A DNA stretch of 64,000 bases from Microbacterium limosum (GCF_036324365.1 NZ_CP137080.1:2356001-2420000), one strand, 5' to 3'. Positions 41,301 through 55,376 are shown, numbered from the stretch's first letter. Translations and numbers: made by a program. Notes: generated by a model not told the origin, from the letters alone.

Positions 41301-41320
41301 CCGCGCGGCACGGGCGTCAC
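35345..41320 (-). CDS. Giant Ig-like/fibronectin-type surface protein
   Basis: About 1991 aa from GTG 41320, which overlaps the kinase stop (GTGA). One membrane helix at about residues 10-32 anchors it, with the bulk outside. Residues about 45-420 form a propeller-like region. At least seven Ig/cadherin-like units follow, with VDPEGDPL, DNDVDPS, FRYRVVDG and similar repeat signatures, then FN3-like units (PGPPGRVTAQPVVTGG) near the C-terminus. There is no sortase motif. Upstream of moxR-DUF58-transglutaminase and behind a kinase gene, it matches the large FN3 protein of the bifidobacterial PFNA cluster in position, not in detailed sequence. Roles in adhesion or sensing are proposals. It is the longest gene in the window. 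Confidence 0.85.
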   Translation of the reverse strand: MTPVPRGRRALITGLSVIAVLGVVVGVSVVWPGLDAREVPPAETSLWALQTGDGRRYARVNTAVGELDTVRNVGNPSALAQSPAGAFLFSESFGRVTRLDEAQPADVVDDVLRESPATPAGTTDVAVAGDFVAYRTDTGAVWTGALGDPSPAQVAPDGADAPDYTAAAIAVDDGGMLYAYSAERGEVLRYDIAAGQARGRDPLDADAEDPALTAASGAWFLLDRSSGGAWQRGADAGATTDVDATAVVSVPSSVDDAVYIADQSRLLRWEVGAAQPEIVAGGVDEVRGTPARPVTVAGVTYAAWLPETGGGTLWSSAAGENALDFAGRDLGDQRRPVFLVSGGTAALNETRSGWVWEVPGGRLVPTSQDWTLDDRQDPTADDSLEQAAVVLDPRPPVAEADAFGLRQGALSVVPVLLNDHDPNEDVLSIDPASVTGLDPGFGEVTITDNGQRLAVRAAPGASGTATLTYRVTDGTASEGMFSEPATVTLTIVPAGANSAPQWCGVPECLHEWPAPEVAAGGTVSVPVLTGWVDPEGDPLLLLSVTNPSGVGVVASTPAGEVVYQHADDGTGAAGTVDLVVTVADALGAVSSRPLSIRVSEQPGLAADSFALVDSGANAVTVDVGPHVVGTAGRVELTAVRVLDDAAATAVVSPGGTVFDFSAAGPGTYRLAYTVSDGAREATATVRITLVAEDAPAQLTTAPVVAFVHPREDATVDVFAAVSNPTRRVLLLSDVRARAAPGSSLSVDAVGQNFLRVSGATASGEAGLLGTVSYTVGDGTADDGAQVAGEATVYLLPPAPELAPIAVDDTVVVRAGAQVDIPVLDNDVAPSGSAVNLNPAQVVSSTPDALAFGSGSTLRYLAPPDPGEYTVEYGVYSAASPALADTASVRVRVMPEDANRAPVPATLEGRVVSGQTTTIAFDGFGVDPDGDAVLLDQVVSQPASGSATVSPDGTSIVYSSVPGHRGQVSFRYRVVDGLGSTGTGTVRIGVLDAQTDPAPVTFTDYVHVQAGEGNTVRISPLDNDVDPSRGTLRLTGIQPDVSATLDDGSANPEYARQRELIRELDDTSVLVAAGDARGTLSFLYDVESDSGNTARGRIVVRVVREAVPNYPTVADTTLTVESRDDFPSGVDVVSGKASWIGGDVADLSLSLWGDPEGVRVTGNRLAGALPEESRVVAFELSGDAADGPVSTFGFLRIPGEADLVPAVRSSAPAWEVMEGESGAVDLTRVIAVPRGAGLEVSEAVSASGARPGSACALESGTRLRYDAGYGAPWMDACEVPVRVGGAQEWTYLSLPVTIRAAAPQPALRTGSLTLAPGESTTFDLRSLTTWQGTEDWDGVAYGVAYAGAAFEVLDEGGVLTVTGRDDAVPGVQEAVEISITSHAGVAPARLLLRVGPAPSLLPRAGAVAQVCSQAAGTSCTIDVVAAAGEVNPLPRTPMELVGVRAAGACTGVTFEVASPRAVIARWTADAAGATCPAVFSLRDAQGRVTAGERDGSLLLDLQGFPRAPGGVVQTGYGDGTLTLRVDPGEARSAYPALTGFTVRTGGSVVATCDPLGVCGPIPAPNGEERGYEVTSTNAVGESRGVVRTVAWAYDPPGPPGRVTAQPVVTGGEGGVVALGIEGVDSADTGWLEIASESGETLRVDVPRGRETIDVASYRVGSNTASPIVVTPHSRYAVPPGLPGETTGPSLTIFGNGVGAPRDVALTLAATSLGDGTSRIRAEASAGSGGDGSRLVYGIVAAGQRCVPQAQGSVAEFGPVADGQEYGYTVCVQSRVGERVFGEANASATVRALQSGRPPEGWTYVVSPAPEVSQEGASWIIRDAPASAEQPPRNNSVEIQGGPPSSVFDRNPGIRVRYVHRQWGTATDWALALPREGSAPYQVWARWRVDVCEGGQPLALRGDSSNDPAGGRASIVFDRGGAVFRDASGAVLPFDAGTGIVPVGAVSVEGIRVTADWAAQGWGLQPATGAFGSACSPNLPPPDPVPPADGEAP

Positions 41321-42456
41321 CAGGCCCCCGATCCCACGAGCGCGCCGACGATCCCCGCCAGCACCCCGAAGGCGAGCACCGCGAGTCCGCCGACGAGCCA
41401 CGGCCACAGCGGCCGCCGCGGCTCGATCGAGCGGGAGATGTCCTCGTCCTCGTCACGTGCCAGGGCGGCGATGCCCACGCGGGCGGGAGCGCGCCGCGTG
41501 CTCTCCTGGGCCACCTGCGAGCGGACCGGACCGCGCAGCGCCACGTCGGCGAAGTCGATCTGGGGGGCCGGCGGGGTCCAGTCCTCCGCCACGATCTCGA
41601 GCGGTGTCGCGGCCAGGCCCAGCTCCGTCTGCACGGCGCGCAGCGCCTCGGCCATGTCGAGCGCATGCGGGTAGCGGCGACGGGGATCCCGGCTCATCGC
41701 CGTGGCCAGCACCTGCTGCAGCGACTCGGGCACGTCACGACGCCCGAGCGTGCGATACGTGCCGCGCGTGATACGGCGACGCAGATGCTCCCTCGTGTTC
41801 TGGCCGCGCTCGAGGCGTTCGAAGGGGCTGTGGCCGGCCAGCAGGGAGTACACCGTCGCCCCGAGGCCCCACACCTCGCTCGCGACCGTGCCCGAGGTCT
41901 GTTCCGTGACGACCTCCGGAGCGCTCCACGGCACGCTCATCGCGAGAACCTGCTCGGCCCGGCCCCGCGCGAGCGAGGACGAGATGCCGAAGTCGGCCAG
42001 CACGGGCGCGCCGAAGCTCGTCACCAGGATGTTGCTCGGTTTCACGTCGCGGTGGATGAGGCCGGCGCGGTGGGCCGATTCGAGGGCGCTGGCCATCTTG
42101 ACGCCGATCGTGAGGACCTCCGCCACCGGCATCCTCTCGACGCGATAGCGCTGCGCCAGCGAGTCGGGGCAGTACTCCATGACGATGTACGGTCTGCCCT
42201 CGGCCGAGATGCCGGCCTGATAGACGGTGACGATCGAGGGATGCGCCGACAGGTGCGCCAGCACGTCGGCCTCGGCGTTGAACATCCGCAGCAGGTCGGA
42301 GTCCTGCACGTCGCTCGGCAGCACCTTGACGGCGACGAACCGTCTCGGCATGTCCTGCGCGTAGAGGAAGACGTCGGCGAAACCGCCCGACCCGAGAGGG
42401 CGGACGTAGGTCAGCCCGGGCAGCAGCGGAGGCGACGACGGCAGACGCTTGCCCAT
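41317..42456 (-). CDS. Membrane-bound Ser/Thr protein kinase
   Basis: A 379-aa Hanks-type kinase. The glycine loop is L21-GSGGFADVF, the ATP-binding lysine K44 (VAVKVL), the catalytic loop H135-RDVKPSN with D137, and DFG at 155-157. A P+1/APE region (WSAPEVV) follows. The C-terminus has a linker and one membrane helix (about 347-375) with almost nothing outside, so it lacks PASTA repeats and cannot sense ligands by itself. The giant surface protein next to it, translationally coupled, is a plausible external partner. A G-rich ribosome site precedes the ATG. No PP2C phosphatase gene is in the window. Confidence 0.93.
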   Translation of the reverse strand: MGKRLPSSPPLLPGLTYVRPLGSGGFADVFLYAQDMPRRFVAVKVLPSDVQDSDLLRMFNAEADVLAHLSAHPSIVTVYQAGISAEGRPYIVMEYCPDSLAQRYRVERMPVAEVLTIGVKMASALESAHRAGLIHRDVKPSNILVTSFGAPVLADFGISSSLARGRAEQVLAMSVPWSAPEVVTEQTSGTVASEVWGLGATVYSLLAGHSPFERLERGQNTREHLRRRITRGTYRTLGRRDVPESLQQVLATAMSRDPRRRYPHALDMAEALRAVQTELGLAATPLEIVAEDWTPPAPQIDFADVALRGPVRSQVAQESTRRAPARVGIAALARDEDEDISRSIEPRRPLWPWLVGGLAVLAFGVLAGIVGALVGSGAW

Positions 42457-42479
42457 GTCGATCCCCCCAGAACGCGCCC

Positions 42480-42514
42480 GCGGCGGCGCATGACATGCCC
42501 TCAGGCGCCGCCGC
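42480..42514 (-). terminator. GC-rich hairpin between gene 42624-43298 and the kinase
   Basis: GCGGCGGCGC / GCGCCGCCGC, a 10-bp stem with a 15-nt loop. It could terminate the preceding minus-strand gene or fold in the kinase leader. No promoter for the kinase was convincing. Confidence 0.4.
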
Positions 42515-42623
42515 CCCCCTGACAGCAATCGGCGCGTCCCCCGCCGACGGCGAGGAGTGCAGTCATGGTAACAAAGCCGGATGCGAGGCGGGCGTCGCCG
42601 CGGAAGACCGTGGATGCGTGGGC

Positions 42624-43298
42624 TCAGCGCTCCGCGTCCAGGCCGCCCAGGCGCGGCTCGCCCGGGTCGAAGGGGGCGTCGAGCGACTGCGAGAGCTCGG
42701 ACAGGAGGGCGTCCACCTGCGGTTCGACGAACTCCGTCACGGCGCTCTGCACGCGGAGCCGGTGATGGAGCAGGATCGCGCACACCTCTCGTCCGACGAG
42801 GTTCGCGTAGTCGTCGGCGAGACCGACCTCCTGCCGGAGGGCGGCCTTCGCCTCCGCGCTGAGGGGCGGCAGGGCGGGCACCGCGGCATCCATCTCCTGG
42901 GCCAGACCCGAGATCGTGAAGAGGAACGGCGCGCCGGGGGTCGGGTCGGGATCCAGCGGCAGGCCCTCGTACTCGGGCTCGAGGCCCTCCATGGGGCGGT
43001 AGCTGCGTGCGCGGTTGCGGGCCGCCTGCTGGTCGAGCTCCGCCTGCAGCATCGGCAGATTCTGCGCCGTGTACGTGGCCACGGCGTGGTCGACGATCGT
43101 CTTGATGCGGGTCGACAGCCCGTGCTGCACGCCGTGCGGGACGTCGGCACCGAGACCGACCGCCGACAGGATGGGCGAGCCGAAACAGCGACGACAGGGC
43201 GCCGTGCGTCCGCGGTGGGTCGCCGGCTCCCACCGGGGAAGCCAACGCAGCCAGGCATCCACCGCTTGGCCGACCTGCGTCTCGAGGGAGCGCTCCAC
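42624..43298 (-). CDS. Uncharacterised helical protein
   Basis: A 224-aa soluble protein, mostly predicted helix, with no family I recognise. One CxxC pair is near the N-terminus (APCRRCFG). The middle part is acidic and the end is Leu-rich (ALLSELSQSLDAP). The GTG start is six bases after TACCGT (43310-43305) with no ribosome site, so it should be leaderless. Third codon positions are G/C-rich as in neighbouring genes. It lies just before the kinase gene, but a hairpin separates them. Confidence 0.7.
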   Translation of the reverse strand: MERSLETQVGQAVDAWLRWLPRWEPATHRGRTAPCRRCFGSPILSAVGLGADVPHGVQHGLSTRIKTIVDHAVATYTAQNLPMLQAELDQQAARNRARSYRPMEGLEPEYEGLPLDPDPTPGAPFLFTISGLAQEMDAAVPALPPLSAEAKAALRQEVGLADDYANLVGREVCAILLHHRLRVQSAVTEFVEPQVDALLSELSQSLDAPFDPGEPRLGGLDAER

Positions 43299-43304
43299 CC
43301 CTCT

Positions 43305-43310
43305 ACGGTA
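43305..43310 (-). promoter_or_regulatory. -10 box for leaderless gene 42624-43298
   Basis: TACCGT on the minus strand, six bases before the GTG start. Confidence 0.5.
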
Positions 43311-43349
43311 GCCCGCACGCGTGCGTGCTCGAGGGATCCGTGCGGAATC

Positions 43350-43844
43350 CTAGTCGTCGCGCTCCCATGGCCATCGCGGCACACCGGGTCCGGAGCGGGC
43401 GGCGACCGCGGCTCCGGCCCCCGCGAGCGCGCCCGCGATGACGATGACCGCCGCGACCCATGACACCGCCAGGCTCGCCCCGATGCCCAGGGCACGGAGC
43501 GGATCGGTCCCCGTCACGGTGGCACCGACGGCTACGCCCACGCAATAGGAGGCGGCCGCCACGAGACCCGTCAGCACGGCGGACCCGGCTCCCGCCCTGC
43601 CGCGCGGGAGCGCCCACGCGGTCACCGCCGCGAACCCGGCCACGGCGAGGATGGTGCCCAGGATGCCGGGGGCCTGGCCGAGCCCCGGTTCGGCGATGAC
43701 GGCCTCACCCGTCAGCAGCGAGACCATGCCCAGCGCGAAGACGAGGAGCGCGAAGAACCCGGCCGTCGCGAAGGCGAGGATCGCGCGTTCCCGACCGCGA
43801 CGACCGGGGTCCGCTCCTGCGGGGCCCCGGTCGTCGTCGGTCAT
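43350..43844 (-). CDS. Small four-helix membrane protein
   Basis: A 164-aa protein with a charged 20-residue N-terminus and four membrane helices: ILAFATAGFFALLVFALGM, GTILAVAGFAAVTAWAL, VLTGLVAAASYCVGVAVGA and SLAVSWVAAVIVIAGALAG. Ala/Gly-rich; family not recognised. The start at 43844 gives a compact protein; the frame runs on upstream but inside the next gene. A TAGGGT box lies 13 nt before the ATG. It is 16 bp from the neighbouring gene on its upstream side. Confidence 0.65.
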   Translation of the reverse strand: MTDDDRGPAGADPGRRGRERAILAFATAGFFALLVFALGMVSLLTGEAVIAEPGLGQAPGILGTILAVAGFAAVTAWALPRGRAGAGSAVLTGLVAAASYCVGVAVGATVTGTDPLRALGIGASLAVSWVAAVIVIAGALAGAGAAVAARSGPGVPRWPWERDD

Positions 43845-43860
43845 GGGCTTGTACCGAACC

Positions 43861-44865
43861 CTAGGAGCGGACCAGCTGCGGGCCGGCTTCGAGCGTGCGC
43901 TCGTACTCCCGCTGGGCCGTCTCGTTGAGCTCGCGAACGCGGCGACCGCGGGCGGCGATCCATGCGCCGTACCAGATCGTGAGCTCACGCCCGATGACGA
44001 AGGCGGCGAAGGCGAGCGGCGCGACCACCTGGGCCTCGATGAGCTCGGCCCCCTCCGTGCGCGTGAGCTGCCAGAACGGAGCCTGGAACAGCTGACCGAC
44101 CAGGTGGGCACCGTACGCGACGAAGCCCAGGAGAAGGCCCCAGATCACCCAGTGACCCCACCGGCCCGTGTTGATGATTGCGCCCAGCAGCCAGAAGCCG
44201 AGGAAGAACACCACGGTGGCGGTCCACAGCCACCACGACTGGAGCGCCGAGAGGGCGCCGTCGACGAGGGTGGAGAGCGTGTAAGTGCCATCCAGCAGCC
44301 CGAAGGCGAGCGCGCACGCGAGGTACAGCGCCGCGAAGCTGAGGGCGGCCAGCAGACCGATGAGACCGGCCGCGGCACGGTTGCCGCGGGCTCGGGGCGG
44401 TTCGGGAGCCTGCACGAAGATGTGCTGCGGCCCACCGAAAGCGGCGCCCGCGACGGGCTCGGCCCCGGACGCGGGTTCGGAGGCGGTGACGGCGGCACGC
44501 TCGGAGGAGCGCGCCGGTGCGTCGGAGGCGAGCGCGGCGGTCGGCGCGTCGGACCGCGCGGACGCGGCCTCGATGTAGGAGAGGTCGCCCGATCGCCCCG
44601 TGTCGCCCGCGTCGGAGGGGCGGTCGGCGGCGGGCGGCGTGTAGCTCGAACCGGGGACGCCGGCGGAGCGGTGCGCGGATGCCGCGGCATCCGTCCCGTC
44701 GGCGCGCGCGGCGCGCGCGTCGGTCGTCGAGCCCTCGTCGGAAGAGGAGCCCCGCTGCGCGGCTTCGGCGTCGGCGAGGCCCTGATTGGCGCGGACCACC
44801 ACGTCGTCATCGGTGGGTCGCGGCTCCTCGACGGGGTCGCCGGGAGCTCTGCCTGCGTCGCTCAT
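43861..44865 (-). CDS. Uncharacterised membrane protein with long acidic N-terminal region
   Basis: A 334-aa protein. About 150 residues at the N-terminus are low complexity, rich in Ala, Asp, Glu and Ser, and presumably cytoplasmic and disordered. Four membrane helices follow (LIGLLAALSFAALYLACALA, TATVVFFLGFWLLGAIIN, WVIWGLLLGFVAYGAHL, VAPLAFAAFVIGREL). The end is a charged helix (VRELNETAQREYERTLEAG). The start at 44865 is chosen for GAGGAG upstream. I do not recognise the family. It probably shares a transcript with the next small membrane protein. Confidence 0.65.
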   Translation of the reverse strand: MSDAGRAPGDPVEEPRPTDDDVVVRANQGLADAEAAQRGSSSDEGSTTDARAARADGTDAAASAHRSAGVPGSSYTPPAADRPSDAGDTGRSGDLSYIEAASARSDAPTAALASDAPARSSERAAVTASEPASGAEPVAGAAFGGPQHIFVQAPEPPRARGNRAAAGLIGLLAALSFAALYLACALAFGLLDGTYTLSTLVDGALSALQSWWLWTATVVFFLGFWLLGAIINTGRWGHWVIWGLLLGFVAYGAHLVGQLFQAPFWQLTRTEGAELIEAQVVAPLAFAAFVIGRELTIWYGAWIAARGRRVRELNETAQREYERTLEAGPQLVRS

Positions 44866-44963
44866 GGGTGCACTCCTCACACGGGGACTGTCCCCGCTCG
44901 CGTCAGGCTACCCCGGGGGCGCGCCGGCGTCCGTCAGGCATGCCGGGTGCGTGTCACAGCCGA

Positions 44964-45629
44964 TCACGGCCAGATGCGGGACTCGATGGCGTCCTGCGGC
45001 ACCGGCGGCCCGGGAAGGGTGCGCACCGTCGCGAGCCAGAGGTCGCCGCGCACGACGTGCTCCTCCGCTCGGTCATCCTCTCCGGCGGGCTTGGCGCACG
45101 CCACCCCGTCGGTGACCTGCTGACACTCGAAGCCCGCCCCGCCGAGCACCCCCGCCACCGTCGTGGCGGCCACCGGGGCGACGCGCGACAGCGTCACCGT
45201 GGCGGCCCCCGACGCATCCGTCCATGCGCACGAGACGAGCACGCTCGCGCCCAGCGCGTCGGCGAGGTCGGTCACCGCCGTCTGCGGCGCAGTCGCCCCC
45301 TCCTGGAGGGCGAGGCCGGCCGAAGAGGTCAGCTGCTGCCAGTTCGAGGGCGGGTAGAGCTCTTCGCACGTGCCGGGAGGGCCGGCGCGCTCGACCTCGA
45401 TCGCCTCTCCCGCACCGCCCGATTCCTCTCCTGCGGCGGGGGACTCCGGAGGCACCGACACGGTGGGGGCGGGTCCCGGCCCGAGCGTCCCCGCGACCGC
45501 GCCCTGCGCCCACGCGACCACGACGGGCGTCATCGGATAAGCCAGCCAGGCCAGGCCCGCGACGACCGCGAAGGCGATGAGCCCGATGGGCCAGGCCAGC
45601 CACAGGCTCCGCCCACCGATCCGCGCCAT
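44964..45629 (-). CDS. Exported or membrane-anchored protein of unknown function
   Basis: A 221-aa protein with one N-terminal membrane helix (LAWPIGLIAFAVVAGLAWLAYP) and an extracytoplasmic domain with four cysteines (GTCEELYPP, VSCAWTD, FECQQVTDG, VACAKP), which could form two disulfides. A disulfide-dependent fold would suit the DsbA-like enzyme of this genome. The ribosome site GGAGGTGGAGG is strong. No homologue is recalled. It is downstream of rpoC after a strong terminator. Confidence 0.65.
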   Translation of the reverse strand: MARIGGRSLWLAWPIGLIAFAVVAGLAWLAYPMTPVVVAWAQGAVAGTLGPGPAPTVSVPPESPAAGEESGGAGEAIEVERAGPPGTCEELYPPSNWQQLTSSAGLALQEGATAPQTAVTDLADALGASVLVSCAWTDASGAATVTLSRVAPVAATTVAGVLGGAGFECQQVTDGVACAKPAGEDDRAEEHVVRGDLWLATVRTLPGPPVPQDAIESRIWP

Positions 45630-45708
45630 TCCTCCACCTCCGACAAGCCCGTCCGCGCAGAACCATATCCCGCGTCGCGCCGGCCGCCGCGAGCCATGCC
45701 GTGCAACG

Positions 45709-45742
45709 CCGAAGGGCCCCGCACGGATGCGGGGCCCTTCGG
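45709..45742 (-). terminator. Terminator after rpoC
   Basis: A 15-bp perfect stem (45709-45723 with 45728-45742) around a CGGA tetraloop, 15 bp downstream of the rpoC stop. It isolates rpoBC from the membrane-protein genes. Confidence 0.85.
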
Positions 45743-45756
45743 GTGAAGCGGGTGGA

Positions 45757-49629
<3,873 letters not shown>

Positions 49630-49676
49630 TAGTTCTCCTGTGCGTCTGAAGAGTCGAATTCGTTATCGGGCCTGGC

Positions 49677-53171
<3,495 letters not shown>

Positions 53172-53337
53172 GGGGATAACCTCCATGGGCCCGGTGAGGG
53201 GCCGCTAGATTCCTTGTCGTGGGTGGATTGCTCGTCTTTCCCCGATATCCTGTCGCCGCACGCCGCTCACGCGGGGGGCGCACAGAACCAGCCGACCACC
53301 ATATGAAGGCAGGGGGAACCTAGGAGCGCAAACAGCC

Positions 53338-53366
53338 ACTATACGTCGATTGCCGCGCTGTGTCCA
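53338..53366 (-). promoter_or_regulatory. Promoter of rpoB-rpoC
   Basis: -35 TGGACA (53366-53361), a 17-bp spacer, -10 TATAGT (53343-53338) on the minus strand. The same -35 is used by the infA operon promoter. A leader of about 160 nt follows. Confidence 0.8.
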
Positions 53367-53375
53367 GCGTGATCC

Positions 53376-53404
53376 TTGACGGGTTTTCGTTCCTACGGTA
53401 TAAA
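53376..53404 (+). promoter_or_regulatory. Divergent strong promoter facing the DUF4062 remnant
   Basis: TTGACG (53376-53381), a 17-bp spacer, TATAAA (53399-53404) on the plus strand. Nine bases separate the two -35 boxes of this and the rpoB promoter. Expected start near 53411. Confidence 0.7.
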
Positions 53405-53468
53405 CGCGCCCGAGCTCGCCCACCCCCGAGTCCTCCGTCTCTGGACGCGAGGGCCCCTCGGGGCCACA

Positions 53469-53783
53469 ATGAACCGCATGACCGCGGGGAACGGTGCACC
53501 GACGCGTGCGATCCGCACACCGGACCAGCGGCTTCGGATCTTCGTCTCCTCGACGCTGCGCGAACTCGAAGCCGAGCGCCGGGCTGCGCGCGCGGCCATC
53601 GCGGGGCTGCGCCTGGCCCCCGTGATATTCGAGCACGGTCCCCACGCCGCGGCGCTGCAGGCGGCGATCGACCGCGGACGCGAGTACGGCGTCCTCGAGG
53701 CGGCCGAGTACGCCCTCGCCGGCGTGCCGGACACGGAAGCCGCGGCGACGATCAGTGCGTGGCGTGCCGAGGCACGCACCTGA
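53469..53783 (+). pseudogene. DUF4062 N-terminal remnant
   Basis: A 104-codon frame. Residues about 20-55 (QRLRIFVSSTLRELEAERRAARAAIAGLRLAPVIFE, quoted in parts) match the start of DUF4062, the N-terminal signalling domain of much larger ATPase or TPR regulators. The family motif should go on to a region of the type GARPHPP and YLAQSDVF. Here it jumps to HGPHAAALQAAIDRGREYGV and ends. This looks like an in-frame internal deletion joining the first and last parts of a long gene. There is no good ribosome site. Left of it is a strong promoter; right of it pxpBC converges with a 6-bp gap. It might still make a short protein. Confidence 0.55.
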
Positions 53784-53789
53784 CGCCGG

Positions 53790-55376
53790 TCAGGGCGCCC
53801 GCCGCGCGTGCCGGAAGCGCAGGAGCGTGCCCGGCCGCGCCTGCCCGACGGCGTCGAGGGATGCCGCGGCGACGACCGCGATGACCGGGTATCCGCCCGT
53901 GACCGGTCCGTCGGCGAGGAGGACGGTGGGCTGGCCGGACGGCGGCACCTGGATGGCGCCGGGCACCATCGGCTCGCTCGGCAGCTCCCCGCCGCGGAGG
54001 CGCTCGATCGGAGGACCCTCGAGCCGGATGCCGACACGATCGGCCTCGGCGCCCACGCGCCAGGATGCGTCGAAGAGCAGTCGCAGCGCGTCGGGGGAGA
54101 ACCAGTCGGCGCGCGGCCCCTCCGCGAGCTCGATCTCGAGGATGTCGGGCGGCACGCTCCACGGCACCACGTCGACGGGCGGCACGGGGCCCGCGGCATC
54201 CTCGCCCGCCTCGAGCGCATCGCCCGCCGCGAGGTGCGGCAGCCCGATCCCCGCGAGTCGATCGGTCGCCCGCGACCCCGCGACGACGGGCGCCCGGATG
54301 CCGCCCCGCACCGCCGCGTACGCGCGGGCGCCGTGCTGCGCCCAGCCCAGGCGCAGCTCGGTCCCCGCCGGCCAGAGCAGGGCGCGCTGCGCGTCGACGG
54401 CCACCCCGTCGATCGTGACGGCGGGCGCCGCGCCGGTGATCGCGATCCACTGGTCCGAGCGGGCGCGGGCCCGGAACCCGCCGAGGGTGATCTCGATGCC
54501 CGCGGCGGTTTCGCGATTGCCGACCAGCCGGTTCCCCAGGCGCAGCGCCGCGCGGTCGAGCGCACCGGAGACGGCCACGCCGACCGCCGCGTGGCCGGGA
54601 CGCCCCAGATCCTGCACGGTCGCCAGCAGCCCCGGTTCGAGGACCTCGATGCCCCCCGCGCCCCGGTCCGCGGGGGGCATCGGGGCCGCGGCCGCGGCCG
54701 AGCGCGCACGACCGGGTCGCCACGTGACCCGCGTGCCGGGAGCGAGCAGTGCGGGCCTTTCCCGGACGGGGTCGAACAGCACCGCGCCGGTCGTGCCGAT
54801 CAGGCGCCAGCCGCCGGGGGTGGCCCGGGGGTAGGCGCCGGTGAACTCGCCCGCCAGACCCACGGCGCCCGGCGGCACACGGGTGCGGGGCGCCTCGAGG
54901 CGGGGCACCTCGAAGGACCAGTCGGGCGCGACGAGGTAGGCGAAGCCGGGCGCGAAGCCGCCGAAGGCGACGGTCCACGCTGCGCCCGCGTGCCGCGCGG
55001 CGAGCGCCTCGGCGCCCATCCCCAGCATCCGCGCGGTCTCGTCGAGGTCGGGCCCGTCGTACACGATGGGAAGCTCGACGCCGACGGCCGGTCCCGGTGA
55101 CGCGGAGCCCCCTTCGTCGTGCGCGGCGCGGATCCATGCCCGCGCCGCGGCGACGGGGAGCACCCCGGGGTCGAACTGCACCAGCACGGTGCGCGCCGCG
55201 GGCACGATATCGACGACGCCGCGGGGCGCCGACCCCGCGAGCGCCTCGCGCAGCGCCGTCGCCTCCGCAAGCCCGGCGACCTCGGCGAGCACGGCGCGGT
55301 CCCCCATCGGCAGCAGCCGGAGCACGGGCGCCCCGCCCGCGGCGCCCACCGCACCGCGACCGGCGTCGGGGCTCAC
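53790..55376 (-). CDS. 5-oxoprolinase subunits B and C, fused
   Basis: A 528-aa fusion. The N-terminal half is PxpB (KipI-like): LPIVYDGPDLDETARMLG, GFAPGFAYLV and the GGWRLIGTT ending. After a linker (about 215-240) comes PxpC (KipA-like): IEVLEPGLLATVQDLGRPGH, SGALDRAALRLGNRLVGN, GYPVIAVV. With PxpA the complex splits 5-oxoproline to glutamate using ATP. The start GTG overlaps the pxpA stop by four bases. Fusion of B and C is seen in several actinobacteria and forces 1:1 subunits. Confidence 0.9.
   Translation of the reverse strand: MSPDAGRGAVGAAGGAPVLRLLPMGDRAVLAEVAGLAEATALREALAGSAPRGVVDIVPAARTVLVQFDPGVLPVAAARAWIRAAHDEGGSASPGPAVGVELPIVYDGPDLDETARMLGMGAEALAARHAGAAWTVAFGGFAPGFAYLVAPDWSFEVPRLEAPRTRVPPGAVGLAGEFTGAYPRATPGGWRLIGTTGAVLFDPVRERPALLAPGTRVTWRPGRARSAAAAAPMPPADRGAGGIEVLEPGLLATVQDLGRPGHAAVGVAVSGALDRAALRLGNRLVGNRETAAGIEITLGGFRARARSDQWIAITGAAPAVTIDGVAVDAQRALLWPAGTELRLGWAQHGARAYAAVRGGIRAPVVAGSRATDRLAGIGLPHLAAGDALEAGEDAAGPVPPVDVVPWSVPPDILEIELAEGPRADWFSPDALRLLFDASWRVGAEADRVGIRLEGPPIERLRGGELPSEPMVPGAIQVPPSGQPTVLLADGPVTGGYPVIAVVAAASLDAVGQARPGTLLRFRHARRAP

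Noticed and set aside
35195..41674. A 2159-codon plus-strand open frame opposite the giant surface-protein gene
   Set aside because: It is the mirror of a gene with clear Ig/FN3 domains. High-GC codon use keeps the opposite frame open, and its composition is mostly Arg, Gly and Ala without any domain.
53376..53468. A TTG start at 53376 giving a longer DUF4062 remnant
   Set aside because: That TTG is the -35 box of the promoter, so the transcript cannot include it.
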